64,000 nucleotides of DNA, from NCBI GenBank assembly GCA_934102215.1, contig CAKOSH010000001.1, positions 1 to 64,000 on the forward strand, given 5' to 3'. A program made the position numbers and the translations under genes. Each line of letters begins with the position of its first letter. Within the stretch, counting starts at the first letter, position 1. Source of the DNA: an uncultured Bacilli bacterium (GTDB taxonomy: Bacteria; Bacillota_I; Bacilli_A; RF39; UBA660). Below, piece by piece: positions 54,519 through 64,000 of this stretch. The notes under the pieces were generated by a model, which worked only from the letters and a program-made list of their open reading frames with translations, was not told where the DNA came from and did not search any database.

Positions 54519-56147
54519 TTATTCTTTCTCTATTGTATCCATTATATATGGAGCTATTTGCATCTTCCTTGATAATATATTTTTAAGAACAACACCCTCA
54601 TATACTTCTTTTAAATCAAAACTATTTCTTATTATTTCTTTAGCAGAAGTATTATAAATACAATAAGATTGGTTCTCAAATATATCAGTAATAAACAATG
54701 CTACTACCCTCATATTTTCACTTACTGATACCTCATCTAAATATTTAACAATACTATTCATTTTCTTATTAATTAAATCTAAATCAGCAGTCAACAACTG
54801 ACCTATTCCAATTACTGAATCTTTTATTTTATAAGTCTTAAAGTCTTTATGAAGCATAGCATAATTAGTAAGACCTTTTATACTCATACCTTGTTTTAAT
54901 AATTCAGTACCATATTTTTTATATTTAATTTTAGCAATTTTAGAAAGTTCAGTTAAAGCATCTACATCTCTAATAGTAGTCGTAGGTGAAGTAAGTAACA
55001 ATGTATCTGATATAATTGCTGAAGCCATAAGACCAGCAATATCCTTTGGAACTTTAATATTATTTTCTTTATATAAATCATAAATAATAGTATTAACACT
55101 ACCAACTCCAGCATTTCTAAAATTAATTGGCCTTTTAGTATTAATATCTCCTATATTATGATGATCAATTACTTCTAATATTTCAGCTTCTTCAAGACCA
55201 TCAACACTTTGACTATAATTATTATGATCTACAAGAATAACTTGTTTCCTATCAACATCATTAGTATCAGTTAAAGTAAGTAATCCTTTACACTCATTTC
55301 TATTATTAAGAATTGGATAATTAGTATGTTTTAACTTCTTCGTTGCTTCAATAAAATCACTCAAATAATCAAGTTCATTAAAAGTAACAGATTCTTCTTT
55401 TCTCAATATCTCTTTTATATAATTAGAAAAAGATATAGTTTTAGCAACTTCATAAGAAGAAAAAGGCGTTTTTATAATATTAACTTTATTCTTCTTTGCT
55501 TTCTTTAATAAATCATCAGATATATCAACTGATTGAACTAATATGATAAGTTTAACTTTACTATTAATCGCATAATCCAATATAGTTTTTCTATCTCCAA
55601 CTACAACAATATAAGTATTATCAAGTTCAACTTTCTCCAAAAATGTTTCTTTAGCATAAGCAGCTACTAATACATTACCAGTTATTTCTTTATCAAATTT
55701 TAAAATCTTTTCACCATTTAGTGTATTTATCAAATTACCAAATGATGTATTTATCTTATGAAAATCTCCTGATATTATTTCTTTAGCTACTTCTTTAAGT
55801 GATACATATCCATAATATTTATTTTTATTTTCTACAACTGGTATACCAGTAAGAGAATATTTATTCATATAATCAAATGCATCTTTTATAGGTACATTTT
55901 TATCTATAAAACAATTTTTATGATAAGATACATCTTTAATTTGAAGTTTTACATCATTAAGATGGAATGGTTCTTTAGCCTTAAAATAATCAAGAGCATA
56001 TTTAGTTTCACTGTTTATATTACCAAGCACAGATGGTATTGTATTCATACCTAATTTATTTTTTAAGTATGATAGTGATATTGCTCCACATATAGAATCT
56101 GTATCTGGATTCTTATGACCAAATATATATGTTAATTTTCCATTCAT
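54519..56147 (-). CDS. ppaC: Manganese-dependent inorganic pyrophosphatase with CBS/DRTGG insert
   Basis: A 542-residue family II pyrophosphatase (DHH superfamily) with a regulatory insert. The N-terminal metal motif is FGHKNPDTDSICGA (His9-region, Asp13, Asp15). CBS 1 is at about 68-122, a DRTGG domain at about 130-240, CBS 2 at about 255-305, then DHNNYSQSVDGLEEAE and the DHH motif VIDHHNIGD (about 335), and the DHHA2 domain at the end. CBS-type enzymes are controlled by adenine nucleotides and diadenosine polyphosphates. It lies 10 bp after the DUF362 gene, so the two are co-transcribed. Confidence 0.95.
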   Translation of the reverse strand: MNGKLTYIFGHKNPDTDSICGAISLSYLKNKLGMNTIPSVLGNINSETKYALDYFKAKEPFHLNDVKLQIKDVSYHKNCFIDKNVPIKDAFDYMNKYSLTGIPVVENKNKYYGYVSLKEVAKEIISGDFHKINTSFGNLINTLNGEKILKFDKEITGNVLVAAYAKETFLEKVELDNTYIVVVGDRKTILDYAINSKVKLIILVQSVDISDDLLKKAKKNKVNIIKTPFSSYEVAKTISFSNYIKEILRKEESVTFNELDYLSDFIEATKKLKHTNYPILNNRNECKGLLTLTDTNDVDRKQVILVDHNNYSQSVDGLEEAEILEVIDHHNIGDINTKRPINFRNAGVGSVNTIIYDLYKENNIKVPKDIAGLMASAIISDTLLLTSPTTTIRDVDALTELSKIAKIKYKKYGTELLKQGMSIKGLTNYAMLHKDFKTYKIKDSVIGIGQLLTADLDLINKKMNSIVKYLDEVSVSENMRVVALFITDIFENQSYCIYNTSAKEIIRNSFDLKEVYEGVVLKNILSRKMQIAPYIMDTIEKE

Positions 56148-56157
56148 ATTAAATCTC

Positions 56158-57015
56158 CTAATCTATTTTTATAAGTTCATATTTTCTTATTCCTACTCCT
56201 ATATTTTCAGCATACTCTATTGTATGTATACCATTTCTTGATTCTATTCTTTCAATTAAATGATCTTTACCTGGATCATTACTACTATAAACTAAATCTA
56301 TACACGCTTGATCAAGTGAAACTGGATCAGTTGATGCGAGTATTCCTATATCTTTCATGCAAGGATCTTCAGCCTTAGCACAGCAATCACAATCAACTGA
56401 CATATTAGCCATCACATTAATAAATACCATATTACCTTTTTCATAATCAACTATTGTTTTAGCTGCTTCAGCCATGCTTTCTAAAAATGAATCATGATCA
56501 GCAGTCCACATTTCATCAGGTTTACCTGCCCCATGAATATTTGCTTTACCATGTGATGATGCTAAACCTATTGATATATTTTTAAGCGCACCACCATATC
56601 CTCCCATCGGATGGCCTTTAAAGTGTGATAAAACTAACATAGAATCATAATTTTCTATATTTTTACCAACATAATTTTCTTTTATATATTTAGGATTTTT
56701 TACTTCTAATGCAACTTCACCACTTTCATCTAATAAATCAACATTATAGTATTTAGTCCATTCATGTTTATCTAATAATTTTAAATGTTTTTCACTAGTA
56801 TTTCTTTCTCCATTATATGCTGTATTACATTCAACAACAGTTCCATTAACATAATCAATTAAATCTTTATAAAATAGTGGCTTTAAGTAATTTTGATTAC
56901 CTTCTTCTCCACTATGAACTTTAACAGCCACTTTTCCTTTTAATTCAATACCTAATTTCTTATAAATTTCTAATAAACTTTCACTTGTTATTTTGTCTGT
57001 AAAATATACTTTCAT
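56158..57015 (-). CDS. DUF362 family protein
   Basis: A 285-residue DUF362 protein. Typical segments are GKVAVKVHSGEEGNQNYLKP, NYDSMLVLSHFKGHPMGGYG with GALKNISIGLASS, and VSLDQACIDLVY. A Cys cluster (DCDCCAKAEDPC, about 205-216) could bind iron-sulfur or another metal; the ferredoxin domain of longer family members is absent. Function of the family is not established. It is the first gene of a pair with ppaC. Confidence 0.88.
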   Translation of the reverse strand: MKVYFTDKITSESLLEIYKKLGIELKGKVAVKVHSGEEGNQNYLKPLFYKDLIDYVNGTVVECNTAYNGERNTSEKHLKLLDKHEWTKYYNVDLLDESGEVALEVKNPKYIKENYVGKNIENYDSMLVLSHFKGHPMGGYGGALKNISIGLASSHGKANIHGAGKPDEMWTADHDSFLESMAEAAKTIVDYEKGNMVFINVMANMSVDCDCCAKAEDPCMKDIGILASTDPVSLDQACIDLVYSSNDPGKDHLIERIESRNGIHTIEYAENIGVGIRKYELIKID

Positions 57016-57152
57016 TTTACCATTCCTCTCTTACATTCTATCTTTATTATAACAATTTTCTACTAAACAATTGCTTTTTCAATAAAAAGTTTACACTATT
57101 TTTCAATTTAATAATAAAAACACGTATATGTTTGCTATAATTATTTTGTGAA

Positions 57153-57653
57153 ATGTTTATGAAATATGATAAAGAATTTTTAAATTATGTAGATGAAATA
57201 TTAAACAATAAAGAATTTTTAAAGAAAAAAAACTATAATCATCATGTTAATGAATCAGTATATGATCATTCTTTAAAAGTTGCTTATTGTTCTTATTTAT
57301 TTGCTAAAAAGCATAATCTTAATAAGAGAGATATTTCCATTGGAGCTATTCTTCATGATTTTTATTATAAACCATGGCAAGACTCTAAAGAGAAAAGAAG
57401 TTTCTTTAAACAACATGGATTTGTTCATGCAAGAGAGGCACTTGAAAACTCTAGAAAGCACTTTCCACATCTTATGAATGATAGAGTTGAAAATATTATA
57501 TTAAGACACATGTTCCCTCTTAATATAACACCACCTAAATATAAAGAAGCATGGGTAGTTACTCTTATGGATAAAAAATGTTCATTAAATGTGTTTAAGC
57601 ATCCTAAAGAATGGCCTAAATATATTGGTATCAAAAGAAAGGTTAAAAAATGA
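57153..57653 (+). CDS. HD-domain phosphohydrolase
   Basis: A 166-residue HD protein. His39 (VYDHSLKVAY), the His68-Asp69 pair (ILHDFYY) and further His in NIILRHMFP form the usual metal set; DKKCS is the late Asp. Substrate is probably a nucleotide or phosphoester but is not defined. TATAAT at 57136-57141 lies only 12 bp before the first ATG, so the mRNA has almost no leader. It overlaps the next gene by 4 bp (ATGA). Confidence 0.9.
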   Translation: MFMKYDKEFLNYVDEILNNKEFLKKKNYNHHVNESVYDHSLKVAYCSYLFAKKHNLNKRDISIGAILHDFYYKPWQDSKEKRSFFKQHGFVHAREALENSRKHFPHLMNDRVENIILRHMFPLNITPPKYKEAWVVTLMDKKCSLNVFKHPKEWPKYIGIKRKVKK

Positions 57654-58345
57654 GAGATTTTAAAATATATTTTCTATTATTTATAACGTACTCTTTTATT
57701 GGATGGATAATTGAAATAATAGATAGATTTAAAGTAAATAAAAAGATAGTCAATAGAGGATTTTTAATAGGTCCCTATATTCCTATATATGGATGTTGCG
57801 CAATAGTTATGGTACTTTTACTTCACTCAGTAAAGAATCCTGTTACATTGTTCACGTCCTCAATATTAATCGCAAGTATAGGTGAATATGCAACAAGTTA
57901 TATAATGGAAAAAGTATTTCATGCTAGATGGTGGGATTATAGTGACTATAAATATAATTTAAATGGAAGAATTTGTTTAATTAATTGTTTAGGATTTGGT
58001 ATACTTGGATTTATACTTATAAAATACTTAAATAATTTCTTTTACAATATTTATTCTAATTTAAATGAAACAACCCTTAATATAATATTTTATATATTGA
58101 TAACAATATTTATTATAGACTTAATTGTTTCATTTAAAGTAATATTTAAAGTTAAAAATATGTCACTTAAATTTAAAAATCCAGATAATACTAATGAAAT
58201 AACTAAAAAAGTTCGTGAAGTAATAAAAAGTAATCCTCTTATAAAAAGATTATTTATGGCATTTCCTAATGTTAAACCTATTATTAAAAAGAGTGCTATT
58301 ACAATAAAAAATACAACAAAAAAACTGATTACAGGCAACAAGTAA
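57650..58345 (+). CDS. CmpB-like putative ABC-transporter type IV membrane protein
   Basis: A 231-residue membrane protein of the ABC_trans_CmpB family. FLLFITYSFIGWIIEIIDRF, VNRGFLIGPYIPIYG and RWWDYSDYKYNLNGRICL are its signatures. About five to six transmembrane helices (to residue 160) are followed by a basic cytosolic tail. True transport function is unproven for the family. It overlaps the HD gene by 4 bp. Confidence 0.88.
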   Translation: MRDFKIYFLLFITYSFIGWIIEIIDRFKVNKKIVNRGFLIGPYIPIYGCCAIVMVLLLHSVKNPVTLFTSSILIASIGEYATSYIMEKVFHARWWDYSDYKYNLNGRICLINCLGFGILGFILIKYLNNFFYNIYSNLNETTLNIIFYILITIFIIDLIVSFKVIFKVKNMSLKFKNPDNTNEITKKVREVIKSNPLIKRLFMAFPNVKPIIKKSAITIKNTTKKLITGNK

Positions 58346-58426
58346 TTAGTTTTTATTTGTAAAGTATATGTTAAATTAGAAAAATAAATTATTTTTAGTA
58401 GTATAATTATTATGGAGGCATGAAAT

Positions 58427-59767
58427 ATGTTTGAAAATAAAAAAATATTTATATTAGGTATGGCAAGAAGTGGTTATCATGCTGCTAGAATACTTGCTAA
58501 AAGAAATAATACAATTGTTCTTAATGATATGAATGCAAATCAAGATGAAAATCATATTAAAGAACTTGAAAACTTAGGTGTTAAAGTTATACTTGGTAGT
58601 CATCCTGATGATATTCTTGATGAATCATTTGATTATATAATTAAGAATCCAGGAATTAAGTTCGATCATAAGTATTTAAAATATGCAAGTGAGCATAATA
58701 TTAAAGTTATTAATGAAATAGAAATGGCTTATCACTTATTACCAAAAGGAGTTAAATTAATTGCTATTACTGGAACTAATGGTAAAACTACTACTACATC
58801 TCTTACTTATGAAATAGTAAGTCATGCATTTCCTGGTAGAACACACCTTGCTGGTAATATTGGATTTCCTTTATGTGAAGTGTTACCAAATATTAAAGAA
58901 AATGATTATTTAGTTATGGAAATTGGAGTTCCTCAATTACATGATTTTTATGATTTCAATCCAGATATAGCTGTACTTACTAATATTTATGAAGCACACC
59001 TTGATATGTTTGGCACTCGTGAATATTATAATGAAAATAAACTTCGTATATTTCAAAATCACACAAGTAAGAATATTGCTATTATTAATAAAGGAAACGC
59101 GGATGCATATAGAATTACCAAAGATATAAAAAGTACTAAAAAGTATTTTACAAGTAAAGAAGTAATTGATGGTGCTTATCTAAAAGATAATAAAATTTAT
59201 TATTATAATGAAGAAATAATTGATACAAGAGATATCAAATTACAAGGTAATCATAATTATGAAAATATCATGTGTGCTATTATGATAGCTAAAGAACTTG
59301 GTATTTCTAACGATATAATGGTTCCTGTTATTAAAGAATTTAGTGGTGTTGCTCATAGAATAGAATATGTAAGAACATTTAATGGAAAAGATTTCTATAA
59401 TGATTCAAAAGCAACTAACATAACATCTACTCAAATCGCACTTAATGCATTTAAAAAACCAACAGTATTAATATTAGGTGGTCTTGAAAGACATCAAAGC
59501 TTCTATGAACTTAAAGATTATTTAAAGAATACTAAATTAGTTATATGTTATGGTGAAAATAAGAATAGAATTAAAGAAGAAATGGATGAAATGAATATCA
59601 AATGTTTCGTTGTTGATAATTTAAAAGAAGCAACATTACTTGCTAATGAAAATAGTGTTTCTGGTGATGTAATATTACTTAGTCCAGCATCAGCATCATG
59701 GGATCAATATGCAAAGTTTGAAGACCGTGGAGATGAATTCAAAGAAATAGTTAGAGGGTTAGAATAG
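58427..59767 (+). CDS. murD: UDP-N-acetylmuramoylalanine--D-glutamate ligase
   Basis: MurD, 446 residues, adding D-Glu to UDP-MurNAc-L-Ala in peptidoglycan synthesis. The N-terminal nucleotide-binding motif is LGMARSGYHAARIL, the P-loop AITGTNGKTTTTS, with NIGFPLCEVL, HLDMFGTREYY, and the C-domain FYNDSKATNITSTQIAL and LSPASASWDQYAKFEDRGDEF. GGAGG lies 9 bp before the ATG. It is outside any dcw cluster. Confidence 0.97.
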   Translation: MFENKKIFILGMARSGYHAARILAKRNNTIVLNDMNANQDENHIKELENLGVKVILGSHPDDILDESFDYIIKNPGIKFDHKYLKYASEHNIKVINEIEMAYHLLPKGVKLIAITGTNGKTTTTSLTYEIVSHAFPGRTHLAGNIGFPLCEVLPNIKENDYLVMEIGVPQLHDFYDFNPDIAVLTNIYEAHLDMFGTREYYNENKLRIFQNHTSKNIAIINKGNADAYRITKDIKSTKKYFTSKEVIDGAYLKDNKIYYYNEEIIDTRDIKLQGNHNYENIMCAIMIAKELGISNDIMVPVIKEFSGVAHRIEYVRTFNGKDFYNDSKATNITSTQIALNAFKKPTVLILGGLERHQSFYELKDYLKNTKLVICYGENKNRIKEEMDEMNIKCFVVDNLKEATLLANENSVSGDVILLSPASASWDQYAKFEDRGDEFKEIVRGLE

Positions 59768-59776
59768 CCCTTTTTT
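59756..59776 (+). terminator. Terminator overlapping the murD stop
   Basis: GGGTTA-GAA-TAGCCC then TTTTTT; the TAG stop is the start of the 3' arm. Confidence 0.85.
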
Positions 59777-59796
59777 CATACAAAAAATTATTAAAA

Positions 59797-59817
59797 AATA
59801 GATATTTCTATCTATTT
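59797..59817 (-). terminator. Terminator overlapping the DHHW-gene stop
   Basis: Minus strand: AAATAGATA-GAA-TATCTATTT, then TTTAATAATTTTTT. Confidence 0.7.
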
Positions 59818-60885
59818 CAATGTAAAACTATCATTTATCAAAAGTGTACTATATAAAAATAATATATCTTTATTATTAAAATCAATATAATTTGAAAGCA
59901 TACTAGAACTAATATATCTTGTATCAACAACAGTTATACTTTTATATCCATTCATCATAAGTGGAATTAAACTACTTCCATATGAATCTCTAAATACTAT
60001 TAAATCTTTATTAGAACTTGTATTCACCGATTCTATCTTTAATAAAGACACTGAACCATTCAAATATACATTATACTTATCAAAGGAATTTAACTTTGTT
60101 AAATCATATACTTTCTCATAACCATTAGTTTCATAATTATAAACATTCATATCATTAACATTATCTAATATATATATTTCATCTTTTATATCTTCTTTAA
60201 CTATTCTACTAGAATATGTTCCATTAAAATCACTTATTCTTTTGAAACTATAATTATTATCAATATTAAAATTCATTTCTTTAGACAATTTACTTACTAC
60301 TTTAAAAAGTTTCTCTTCTCTCCAATGAGTATCAGTTTTATAATAATCTTCTAAAGATAACTCATTAAATATATCAATGTATTTTATATCTAAATTACTA
60401 TTCATAATATTCTTAAGTTCATCATAATCTATTTTTAAATTATCATCATTTACAAAATAATTTTTATCAGGAACAATACTATAATATATATTATTTGTTT
60501 CATTTAAATAAGTTCTTTTTATATTATTAATCTTATTAGTTACATTAATAACTGATTCTTTATTTAATGGATATGTTTCTTCAATAATATAATCTTTATA
60601 TAGATATAATTTATTATAATTATTTTTAGTAAGTAAATCTATATCAATTTTAATCTTACGAAAGTTATCTCTCAATATAAATTGATCAGTGGTATATTTA
60701 TCAAGAGTATTAAAATATGTACCATTTATAACTGAATCGTATGTAATTTTTGGCATCTTTTGTAATTTTCTTCTTTCACTATACGATATATCATCATCTT
60801 TTTTCACTATGTTTACAATCATAAAAGTAAATAAGAATGTAATAAATATTATACTCAAAACTATATTTTTAACCTTATTATTCAT
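59812..60885 (-). CDS. DHHW-family / AlgJ-like extracytoplasmic protein
   Basis: A 357-residue protein with one N-terminal membrane helix (about 8-27) and an extracellular SGNH-like domain. The name motif is TDTHW (about residue 189), with FRDSYGSSLIPLM near residue 300 giving the likely Ser. Such proteins partner with MBOAT acyltransferases to acetylate exopolysaccharide or cell-wall polymers. It comes 9 bp after the MBOAT gene. Confidence 0.88.
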   Translation of the reverse strand: MNNKVKNIVLSIIFITFLFTFMIVNIVKKDDDISYSERRKLQKMPKITYDSVINGTYFNTLDKYTTDQFILRDNFRKIKIDIDLLTKNNYNKLYLYKDYIIEETYPLNKESVINVTNKINNIKRTYLNETNNIYYSIVPDKNYFVNDDNLKIDYDELKNIMNSNLDIKYIDIFNELSLEDYYKTDTHWREEKLFKVVSKLSKEMNFNIDNNYSFKRISDFNGTYSSRIVKEDIKDEIYILDNVNDMNVYNYETNGYEKVYDLTKLNSFDKYNVYLNGSVSLLKIESVNTSSNKDLIVFRDSYGSSLIPLMMNGYKSITVVDTRYISSSMLSNYIDFNNKDILFLYSTLLINDSFTLK

Positions 60886-60894
60886 CCTTCCTCC

Positions 60895-62283
60895 TTAAAA
60901 TCTAAAATATAAAAATGGATTATATGAACTATCTATTAAATATGATGTCACAATTACCAGTAATATCAATAATACAATTATTTCTAATATATTAATTATA
61001 TTATTGATTTTTTTATTCTCTTTTAATTTAATAATTGTATTTTTAAGTATTGGTGTTGATAAAAATATAGCAATTATAAGTACAAGTCCATAATCTTTTA
61101 AATAATGCATTGTAAACTTATTTATAAATGGATTACTAAAATTAAATAGTCCTACTATATTATTAAATGATTCATTAATATTTGAACCACTAAATATAAT
61201 GAAACTTATCATTATGATAAATAGTGTATATATTCGTCTTACTATAGATGGAAGTTTCTCTATATATTTATTTAATAATAATTTTTCTATTACAAGTAGT
61301 ATTCCAATAAACATTCCCCAGATAACAAATGTCCATTCTGAACCATGCCATAATCCAGTAAGTAACCACACTATTAAAATATTCCTTATAAGTTTAAATG
61401 TACCTTTTTTGCTTCCCCCAAGTGGTATATAAACATAATCTTTAAACCATGAACTTAAAGATATATGCCAACGTCTCCAAAATTCAGTAATACTTTTTGA
61501 TATATATGGATAATCAAAGTTTTCCATAAAATGAAATCCAAACATTCTGCCAAGACCAATAGCCATATCAGAATATGCTGAAAAATCAAAATATATTTGA
61601 AGTGAATAACTAATACCATATATCCAATAAAATAATATAGTCTTTTCATTACTTAAAATAAATATGTTACATAATTCACCAAGTATATTCGCGATTAATA
61701 CTTTCTTAGAAAGGCCTATTATAAACCTACTTATACCACTACTAAAATCATTAAATGTTTGTTTTCTATTATCAAGTTCATCATTTATAGTTTCATATCT
61801 AACAATAGGTCCTGCGATTAACTGTGGAAATAATGAAACATAGGTCGCAAGAGAAACAAAATTCTTTTGAGCTTTCACTTTTCCTTTATAAACATCTACT
61901 AAATAACTAATGATTTGAAAAGTGTAAAAAGATATACCAATAGGTAAAACAATATTTAATAATGTTATATTTGTATTAAAAATACCATTTATATTTGTTA
62001 TTAAAAAGTTAGTATATTTAAAAATACATAGTAATAATACATGAATAAATATACTAAATATAAATATCTCTTTACTCTTATATTTTTCTATTAACCTTGC
62101 TTCAAAGTATGCTAGTACTATTTCAATAACCATTAATATTATATACTTAGGTTCACCATAAAAATAAAATAATAATGATGAAATAAGTAACAATAAATTC
62201 TTATACTTTTTAGGTACTATGAAATATAGAATTAATACTGTTGGTAAAAAATAATATAAAAAATTAATACTTGTAAATACCAT
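60895..62283 (-). CDS. MBOAT family O-acyltransferase (AlgI/DltB-like)
   Basis: A 462-residue membrane-bound O-acyltransferase with about ten helices. The signature RRWHISLSSWFKDYVYIPLG and the catalytic His in LTGLWHGSEWTFVIWG are present. It moves acyl groups, usually acetyl, across the membrane to a surface polymer, which the DHHW partner then uses. An operon with DHHW and probably the DUF4358-like gene upstream; no dlt genes are adjacent. Confidence 0.94.
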   Translation of the reverse strand: MVFTSINFLYYFLPTVLILYFIVPKKYKNLLLLISSLLFYFYGEPKYIILMVIEIVLAYFEARLIEKYKSKEIFIFSIFIHVLLLCIFKYTNFLITNINGIFNTNITLLNIVLPIGISFYTFQIISYLVDVYKGKVKAQKNFVSLATYVSLFPQLIAGPIVRYETINDELDNRKQTFNDFSSGISRFIIGLSKKVLIANILGELCNIFILSNEKTILFYWIYGISYSLQIYFDFSAYSDMAIGLGRMFGFHFMENFDYPYISKSITEFWRRWHISLSSWFKDYVYIPLGGSKKGTFKLIRNILIVWLLTGLWHGSEWTFVIWGMFIGILLVIEKLLLNKYIEKLPSIVRRIYTLFIIMISFIIFSGSNINESFNNIVGLFNFSNPFINKFTMHYLKDYGLVLIIAIFLSTPILKNTIIKLKENKKINNIINILEIIVLLILLVIVTSYLIDSSYNPFLYFRF

Positions 62284-62318
62284 ATCTTTCTCCTTACATT
62301 CTCTTATTCTTAAAATTA

Positions 62319-62337
62319 AAGCACCATTAAGGTGCTT
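62319..62337 (-). terminator. Terminator after the DUF4358-like gene
   Basis: Minus strand: AAGCACC-TTAAT-GGTGCTT, then TAATTTTAA. Confidence 0.65.
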
Positions 62338-62361
62338 ATTTATGCGACATATCTAACAACT

Positions 62362-62892
62362 TTAATTACCTGTTTTTTCTAGTTCTTTACCAATATCATT
62401 ATTAACATAATTTTTAAAATTATCATATACTGTTTTAGCCCAATCAGCATCAGACATAACAAAGAATATTACATTTCCATTATTAGTTAAATATAGTTTT
62501 TCTGCTGTTACACATATCCATTTACTCATATCAACATTATTAAATATTTCTTGTTTTATTGTATCAACATTACTACCATCTTTAACTTTTACAGCAACTG
62601 CTGAAAATGCTTGTGATGACATCATTGGTTCGCTCGCAACAATCCATTCGATATTATCATTAGATTTTAAACCAGTAAATGAAGTAACTTCTTCTATACT
62701 GTTAACATCAACATTCACTATATTGGTATCAGGTAAATCTTTACTTTTAGTAATTTGTTTTAACATATTTTTTGCATCACTACTAGTTTTTGTATCACTT
62801 ACAGTATTTTTATTTAGTAATACAAATACAAGTACAACAACTAGTAATACTACTACTATACTTATAATTAATATTTTAGTTTCTTTTTTCAT
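62362..62892 (-). CDS. DUF4358-like secreted/anchored protein
   Basis: A 176-residue protein; the start at 62892 (MKKETKILII) has GAGGAGAG upstream. An N-terminal membrane helix (about 6-28) is followed by an extracellular domain with the DUF4358 pattern (EWIVASEPMMSSQAFSAVAVKVKDG, then VIFFVMSD). Such proteins are often encoded near MBOAT/DHHW pairs. Function unknown. Confidence 0.78.
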   Translation of the reverse strand: MKKETKILIISIVVVLLVVVLVFVLLNKNTVSDTKTSSDAKNMLKQITKSKDLPDTNIVNVDVNSIEEVTSFTGLKSNDNIEWIVASEPMMSSQAFSAVAVKVKDGSNVDTIKQEIFNNVDMSKWICVTAEKLYLTNNGNVIFFVMSDADWAKTVYDNFKNYVNNDIGKELEKTGN

Positions 62893-62902
62893 AATCTCTC
62901 CT

Positions 62903-64000
62903 CTATATTTCATTTATATATTTTGGTTCACATGTTAAATTTATTTGTAAACTTTTAAGTGTTTTTTTATCACCATTAGTTACAATATAAGTCGCATGTG
63001 CTTCACAATATTTTAATTTTTTTAAACTATTTAATGCTTTTTCAAGAATAGGATTAGTTGCAGAGCAAATACTAAGTGCAGTTAATACTTCAGGAAGTTG
63101 AAGTCTAATCTCATTATTATTAAGTTCCTTTTTCATTTTAAGCATTGGCTCTAATACCTTAGGTGATAATAACAACATATCATCAGGTATCTTATTTAAT
63201 TCTTTTATAGCATTTAATATTAAACTACTTGCTGGACTTAATATATCAGTTTGTTTGCCAGTTATTATCTTTTTCTTATTTATTTTTAATGATATAACAG
63301 GCTTACCTTCTTGCTCACTTTTCTTTAAAGCAGGCTCTATCACATCTAAATATGTTTCATCAATATTAAGTTCATTCATAAGAAGTTTTACTTTCATATA
63401 AGCATCTTCATCAGTAAGACCAAGTTTATAATTATTCATTTCATTATAATATCTTCTTACTATTTCTTTTTTAGATGCTTCTTCTATAATATTATTATCT
63501 TTAATACAAAATCCTATCATATTAACTCCCATATCAGTTGGGGACTTATATATATCTGTATTAGATACTTTATTTAATATACTTTTAAGTACAGGAAACA
63601 TCTCTATATCTCTATTATAGTTTACCGCAGTTTCACCATAGGCTTCAAGATGAAATGGATCAATCATATTAACATCTTTAAGATCGGCTGTTGCTGCTTC
63701 ATATGCAAGATTAACTGGATGTTTTAAAGATAAGTTCCACACTGGGAATGTTTCAAATTTAGCATATCCTGCATTTCTACCTTGCTTATGTTCATGATAT
63801 ATTTGAGATAAACATGTAGCAAGTTTACCACTGCCAGGTCCAGGAGCATTAACAAGTATTAATGGCTTAGTTGTTTCTATATAAGGATTAGCTCCATACC
63901 CTTCATCACTTACAATAGTGTCAACATCAGTTGGATAACCTTTAGTAAATGTATGAATATATGTCTTAATTCCCATACGATTTAATTTCTTAATAAACTT
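62903..64000 (-). CDS. DUF1846 / UPF0371 family protein (5' end outside window)
   Basis: A partial gene. The reading frame stays open through the right edge (KKLNRMGIKTYIHT), and the family is about 500 residues, so roughly 130 N-terminal residues are missing. Landmarks are YPTDVDTIVSDEGYGANPYI, NAPGPGSGKLATCLSQ and AGYAKFETFPVWNL. The family has a nucleotide-binding-like core but no settled function. It precedes the DUF4358-like gene by 10 bp. Confidence 0.95.
   Translation of the reverse strand, partial: KFIKKLNRMGIKTYIHTFTKGYPTDVDTIVSDEGYGANPYIETTKPLILVNAPGPGSGKLATCLSQIYHEHKQGRNAGYAKFETFPVWNLSLKHPVNLAYEAATADLKDVNMIDPFHLEAYGETAVNYNRDIEMFPVLKSILNKVSNTDIYKSPTDMGVNMIGFCIKDNNIIEEASKKEIVRRYYNEMNNYKLGLTDEDAYMKVKLLMNELNIDETYLDVIEPALKKSEQEGKPVISLKINKKKIITGKQTDILSPASSLILNAIKELNKIPDDMLLLSPKVLEPMLKMKKELNNNEIRLQLPEVLTALSICSATNPILEKALNSLKKLKYCEAHATYIVTNGDKKTLKSLQINLTCEPKYINEI

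Overview
The window is a very AT-rich, gene-dense stretch from a low-GC Gram-positive bacterium (Bacilli lineage). The standard code fits: TGG is Trp and TGA is used as a stop. The 16S fragment, with its GAATATTCGTCAATGGGGG-type V3 flank, together with the missing rpmD, the retained Spo0A and many short secreted Asn/Lys-rich proteins, points to an uncultured gut Bacilli/Mollicutes-like clade such as RF39. That placement is inference, not a database result.

Layout: 1-618 is the 5' part of a 16S rRNA gene (minus strand), driven by three near-consensus promoters spaced exactly 150 bp apart (732-1060). ntdP and ctpA follow. A continuous S10-spc-alpha ribosomal operon, rpsJ to rplQ with secY, adk, map, infA and rpoA, runs leftward from about 17.67 kb to 3.46 kb with its own leader and terminator. 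17.7-31 kb is an accessory, surface-oriented region: a membrane protein with an Asn-rich tail, a GpmI-like protein that has lost most catalytic residues, a TasA/BspA-like surface protein behind a poly-G promoter, a CHAP amidase, and an undescribed five-gene cassette of three paralogues, a zincin and a membrane protein. 31-35.5 kb is a TetR/LiaF-like/ABC-2 export operon. Next come spo0A, a 512-bp structured intergenic region, and a secreted protein whose 3' end looks like the variable repeat of a diversity-generating retroelement (DGR). addAB follows, then a divergent AbiF-like HEPN gene with a short promoter-and-terminator-bounded ncRNA, and a signal-peptidase-like gene.

45.5-64 kb holds a second ABC exporter, a lipoprotein, gmk, a transglutaminase-like gene divergent from a GH25 lysozyme, a CBS-type Mn pyrophosphatase, DUF362, HD and CmpB-like proteins, murD, an MBOAT/DHHW polymer-acylation pair, a DUF4358-like protein and a truncated DUF1846 gene.

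The strongest leads are: the DGR variable repeat (its reverse transcriptase and template are not in the window), the AbiF-ncRNA pair, the poly-G promoter spacer, the GpmI pseudoenzyme, the three-paralogue cassette, and a palindromic divergent promoter that appears to make two leaderless mRNAs. Both TasA-like genes share an N-terminal secretion module with swapped C-termini, and the nearby signal-peptidase-like protein lacks the expected Ser and His.
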